Assembly: GCA_934271245.1 (NCBI GenBank)
Contig: CAKQQY010000046.1
Location: 1 to 8,827, forward strand
Reading direction: 5' to 3'
DNA: 8,827 nucleotides
Origin: an uncultured Clostridia bacterium
GTDB lineage: Bacteria; Bacillota; Clostridia; Christensenellales; Borkfalkiaceae
Part shown: in pieces, positions 5,766-8,827 of the stretch
Layout of the letters: each line of letters begins with the position of its first letter
How positions within the stretch are numbered: position 1 is the stretch's first letter
Position numbers and translations under genes: made by a program
Notes under the pieces: model-generated
Seen by the model: only the letters and a program-made list of their open reading frames with translations
What the model was told of the DNA's origin: nothing
Databases searched by the model: none

Positions 5766-8700
5766 ATGGGCAAAATCGGTAAAACAACGCGGTTTTTCGT
5801 TAAAATTGCGTTGTTGATAACCCTTGTGATGTCGCTGTGCTTTGCAGCGGTTTTTGCAGGGTGCGGCGCGCAGGGAGAGAAAGGAGAAAACGGTAAATCC
5901 GCATACGAACTCGCTAAAGATAACGGATATACCGGCACCGAAAAACAGTGGCTCGAATCCCTTACGGGCGAGAACGGTAAGGACGGAGCAAACGGTAAGT
6001 CTGCGTACGAACTCGCAAAAGAGAACGGTTACACCGGTACGGAAAAACAATGGCTCGCTTCGCTTGCGGGTGAAAAGGGCAAAGACGGAACGAACGGCAA
6101 ATCCGCTTATGAACTTGCCAAAGAAAACGGCTATACGGGAACGGAAGAGCAATGGCTTCTTTCTCTCGTAGGTGCGAAAGGCGCGGACGGTACAAACGGC
6201 AAAGACGGCGTAAACGGTAAGGACGGAGCGAACGGTAAATCGGCATATGAACTTGCGAAAGAGAACGGTTACACCGGTACGCTTACCGAATGGTTCGCTT
6301 CGCTTGCGGGCGAAAACGGCTCTGACGGGGCGAACGGCAAATCCGCTTATGAAATCGCTAAAGAAAACGGCTATACGGGAACGGAAGAACAATGGTTGCT
6401 TTCGCTTGTCGGCGCGAAAGGCGATAAAGGAGATAAGGGCTCCGACGGTAAAAACGGAACGAACGGAAAATCTGCTTACGAACTTGCCAAAGAAAACGGT
6501 TATACAGGCACTCTTACCGAGTGGCTTGCGGATATTCTGGAAAAACGCGGCGCAGACGGTAAAGACGGAGAAAACGGTAAGTCAGCATATGAACTCGCTA
6601 AAGAAAAAGGTTATACCGGTACCGAAGAGCAATGGCTTGCTTCTTTGGTCGGAGCAAAGGGTGATAAAGGAGATAAAGGCGAAGACGGAACGAACGGTAA
6701 GTCCGCTTACGAACTTGCCAAAGAAAACGGATATACGGGTACCGTCACCGAATGGCTCGCTTCGCTTGCAGGCGAAAACGGCACGGATGGTGTAAACGGA
6801 AAATCTGCTTACGAACTCGCAAAAGAGAACGGATACACAGGTACTCTTACCGAGTGGCTTACTTCTCTTGTCGGGGCGAAAGGAGATAAGGGCGACACGG
6901 GCGTCGGAATAAAAGATATACAAATCGATTATTCGGGAAGGGTAACAATTACTCTTACCGACGGAAGAGTGGAAACAATTACCGTAACCGCTTCCTGCGA
7001 ACACGAGAATATATCTAAAACGATAGTGGAACCTACTTGTTCCGCTCGCGGATATACCGCTTATAAATGTGAAAACTGCGGATATTCATATAAAAACGAC
7101 TTTGTTCCCGCAACGGGGCATCATTATTATAACAGATTCTGCGTTTTCTGTTCGGAAGAAGAAAAATTCGGAGAAATAGCCGTTAATACCGATTGGTATT
7201 ATTCGGGTAACTATACCATAAAAACGAAAGAAGAACTTGCAGGTTTTGCTTATATCGTAAATACAGGCGTAACTAATTTTTCGGGCAAAACGGTTAAACT
7301 CGGCGCAAATATAGATATCTCCGAATCGGAATGGGTGCCTATAGGCACGGAAACCGCGCCGTTTGCCGGTACTTTCGACGGTCAGAATCTGACTGTTACC
7401 GGATTACAGATAACCAACAGCGAATTGACCGCAAATATAGGTTTTTTCGGTTACGTCAGCGGAACTATTAAAAATTTCAATATCAAAAACGCTAACGTTT
7501 CTTCGGAATTAACGGGTAATAATATCGGTATTGCTTGCGGTTATTCTGCAGGTCTTGTGTCGGGTATATCCGTAAGCGGATATTTAACTGCGGAATACTT
7601 TACCAACGTCGGCGGCGTTGTCGGTAACGTTACAAAAACGAAGGACATCGTGGATTTTGCCGAATTAAATAGCATTGCAACCGTAACGGGAAAAGAATAC
7701 GTTGGCGGAGTAATAGGCTTTGCAAACAATGAAACGAGAACTTCCGGCGCGGCAAAAATTAATAACTGTTCTAACAAAGGAAAAGTAACTGCTACAGGGG
7801 ATTATGTTGGCGGAATTTTTGGCTATTTTAAAAGGGTGGATACCTATAATGGTGCTTATTCTGTATTATATGCGAACGAACTTTCAAACGAAGGAAACGT
7901 TACTACTACCGGTAGTTACGCTGGCGGAATTTTAGGCTATGCATATGCGAATAATGTTTCTTCATATATGAAAACTTGCACGAACAACTCTTCTGTATCT
8001 GCAAAGGCGTATGTCGGCGGTATTGTAGGAAAAATTGAAAATATAACGATTGATAACTGCGATAATAGAGGAACGACCGTTTCAGCAAAATTTATTACCG
8101 AAGATAATTCTAAAGCATATTTAGGCGGCTATGTCGGTTATGGATACTCGGTAAAAAATTGTAATAATACCGTAAATATAAATTATACTTACGAAGCATT
8201 TTACGTCGGCGGTATTGCGGGGTATTTGACTAACGTTACATCTTCTTGCTCAAATTCGGGAGTAATAAACGCACCCAAGGCTTCATACGTCGGCGGTATT
8301 GTTGGTTACATATATAATACAGTTCCGGGGAGTTACACAGAATTATATAATACGGCAAACGTAACGGGAAAAGAATATGTCGGCGGAATAATGGGAAGTT
8401 TATACGAATATACAGGTAATAATTCTACAACGAAGATAGGAAACTGTGATAATAAAGGAAATATAACGGCTACGGGAGATTATGCAGGCGGTTTATTCGG
8501 GTCTATAAAAAGAGTTGATAACTATAATGGTGCTTATTCTGTAATATATGCAAACGAACTTTCGAATGAAGGAACCGTCACCACGAAAGGAAATTACGTC
8601 GGCGGAATTGCCGGATACGCATTTGCAGGGAAAAATAGTAATTCGTATATGAAAACCTGTTCGAATAATTCTTCCGTAGAGGGTAAAGGGTACGTTGGCG

Positions 8701-8827
8701 GTATTGTAGGAAAAATTGAAAATATAACGATTGATAACTGCGATAATACGGGAACGACCGTTTCAGCAAAATTTATTACCGAAGATAATTCTAAAGCATA
8801 TTTAGGCGGCTATGTCGGTTATGGATA
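5766..8827 (+). CDS. Large repetitive surface lipoprotein: collagen-like modules plus GLUG-type repeats (3' end beyond window)
   Basis: The frame is open for 1020 codons and runs off the window. Residues 1-32 form a basic then hydrophobic signal peptide ending FAGC, with C33 as the likely lipidated cysteine (F at -3 is less usual than L). Residues 43-381 are nine modules of a SAYELAKENGYTGT...WL segment joined by Gly-X-X triplets such as GKDGAN and GDKGDKG. Residues 411-462 are rich in Cys/His (C411, H413, C425, C435xxC438, PATGHH, C459xxC462) and may bind a metal. From about 485 a TKEELAGFAYIVN segment and GTFDGQNLTVTGL lead into GLUG-like units (YVGGIVG...NCxNxG), at least 13 of them, expected to form a right-handed beta-helix. 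Related modular proteins are envelope-anchored adhesins or surface proteins of Bacillota; binding partner unknown. Expression appears set by the poly-G promoter. It is not linked functionally to trkAH, which ends in its own terminator. Confidence 0.9.
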   Translation, partial: MGKIGKTTRFFVKIALLITLVMSLCFAAVFAGCGAQGEKGENGKSAYELAKDNGYTGTEKQWLESLTGENGKDGANGKSAYELAKENGYTGTEKQWLASLAGEKGKDGTNGKSAYELAKENGYTGTEEQWLLSLVGAKGADGTNGKDGVNGKDGANGKSAYELAKENGYTGTLTEWFASLAGENGSDGANGKSAYEIAKENGYTGTEEQWLLSLVGAKGDKGDKGSDGKNGTNGKSAYELAKENGYTGTLTEWLADILEKRGADGKDGENGKSAYELAKEKGYTGTEEQWLASLVGAKGDKGDKGEDGTNGKSAYELAKENGYTGTVTEWLASLAGENGTDGVNGKSAYELAKENGYTGTLTEWLTSLVGAKGDKGDTGVGIKDIQIDYSGRVTITLTDGRVETITVTASCEHENISKTIVEPTCSARGYTAYKCENCGYSYKNDFVPATGHHYYNRFCVFCSEEEKFGEIAVNTDWYYSGNYTIKTKEELAGFAYIVNTGVTNFSGKTVKLGANIDISESEWVPIGTETAPFAGTFDGQNLTVTGLQITNSELTANIGFFGYVSGTIKNFNIKNANVSSELTGNNIGIACGYSAGLVSGISVSGYLTAEYFTNVGGVVGNVTKTKDIVDFAELNSIATVTGKEYVGGVIGFANNETRTSGAAKINNCSNKGKVTATGDYVGGIFGYFKRVDTYNGAYSVLYANELSNEGNVTTTGSYAGGILGYAYANNVSSYMKTCTNNSSVSAKAYVGGIVGKIENITIDNCDNRGTTVSAKFITEDNSKAYLGGYVGYGYSVKNCNNTVNINYTYEAFYVGGIAGYLTNVTSSCSNSGVINAPKASYVGGIVGYIYNTVPGSYTELYNTANVTGKEYVGGIMGSLYEYTGNNSTTKIGNCDNKGNITATGDYAGGLFGSIKRVDNYNGAYSVIYANELSNEGTVTTKGNYVGGIAGYAFAGKNSNSYMKTCSNNSSVEGKGYVGGIVGKIENITIDNCDNTGTTVSAKFITEDNSKAYLGGYVGYG
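5892..6905 (+). repeat. Nine tandem collagen-like/helix modules (about 34-46 codons each)
   Basis: Each module opens with GKSAYELAKENGYTGT (only small changes), then one of two variants, TEEQWL/TEKQWL or TLTEWL/TVTEWL, then SLxG and a Gly-X-X linker of variable length. Adjacent modules also repeat as pairs at DNA level. The stretch at about 6017-6180 matches 6257-6420 at an offset of 240 nt, and module 5 matches module 7 at the same offset. Modules 4, 6 and 8 are spaced 231 nt apart. All lengths are multiples of three, so unit number can change without breaking the frame. Confidence 0.9.
7683..8827 (+). repeat. Tandem 678-nt superrepeat in the GLUG region (second copy cut by window end)
   Basis: Copy 1 spans 7683-8360 and copy 2 starts at 8361, both opening with VTGKEYVGG. 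The offset is 678 nt (226 codons), rising to 681 after a one-codon insertion. Each copy carries seven GGxxG units. Identity is uneven: 8016-8146 and 8697-8827 differ at only 2 of 131 positions, whereas the region around 7710-7750 is much more diverged. Confidence 0.88.

Noticed and set aside
5718..6795. Long open frames on the minus strand and in the +2/+3 frames over the collagen-like region
   Set aside because: They are repetitive, Arg/Pro/Phe-rich products that mirror the codon pattern of the true frame, which has a ribosome binding site, signal peptide and recognisable repeats.
5892..6905. CRISPR-like regular repeats
   Set aside because: Repeats and intervening sequence are both coding, similar to each other and in frame. 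There are no unique spacers and no cas genes.
7906..8769. Two similar minus-strand frames (7906-8088 and 8578-8769)
   Set aside because: They resemble each other only because they lie opposite the two copies of the 678-nt superrepeat in the lipoprotein gene.

Overview
This window looks like a chromosomal segment of a moderately AT-rich, Gram-positive-type bacterium, most plausibly a Bacillota (Clostridia-like) gut or environmental organism. The support is purine-rich Shine-Dalgarno sites, SigA-type promoters, a Trk potassium system, a short membrane-anchored SLT-type transglycosylase, and a lipoprotein built of collagen-like and GLUG-type repeats. No taxonomic marker gene is present, so this is an inference.

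Layout. Positions 1-58 may hold the C-terminal end of an unrecognised membrane protein on the plus strand, followed by a hairpin. Positions 193-1590 (+) encode a 465-residue MATE-family transporter, closed by a strong hairpin at 1650-1675. Next, on the minus strand, come a tRNA-Leu(GAG) gene (1849-1932), its own terminator on the downstream side, and its own promoter, whose -35 box overlaps the end of a lytic transglycosylase gene (1959-2549, -). Divergent from this, a near-consensus promoter at 2629-2657 drives trkA-trkH (2706-5515, +). These are the NAD-binding regulatory and the pore-forming subunits of a potassium uptake system. They are separated by 2 nt and end in a terminator at about 5533-5570.

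The rest of the window is accessory. A large lipoprotein gene starts at 5766 and stays open to the window end (at least 1020 codons). In order it has a lipoprotein signal peptide, nine collagen-like/helix modules, a small Cys/His-rich segment, and at least 13 GLUG-like Gly-Gly units arranged in a 226-residue superrepeat, whose second copy runs off the window. It is probably a long, stalk-like surface adhesin or cell-envelope protein.

The most striking signal is just upstream of this gene. A run of 13 G (5698-5710) fills most of the space between a TTGACT -35 and a perfect TATAAT -10, giving a 19-nt spacer. This has the architecture of a promoter switched by slipped-strand mispairing (as in Neisseria porA), here placed before a repetitive surface protein. 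It suggests phase-variable expression plus repeat-length variation of one surface antigen. A second possible promoter (5632-5660), not dependent on the G-tract, and three degenerate copies of a TTGAYTTTTT motif lie just upstream.
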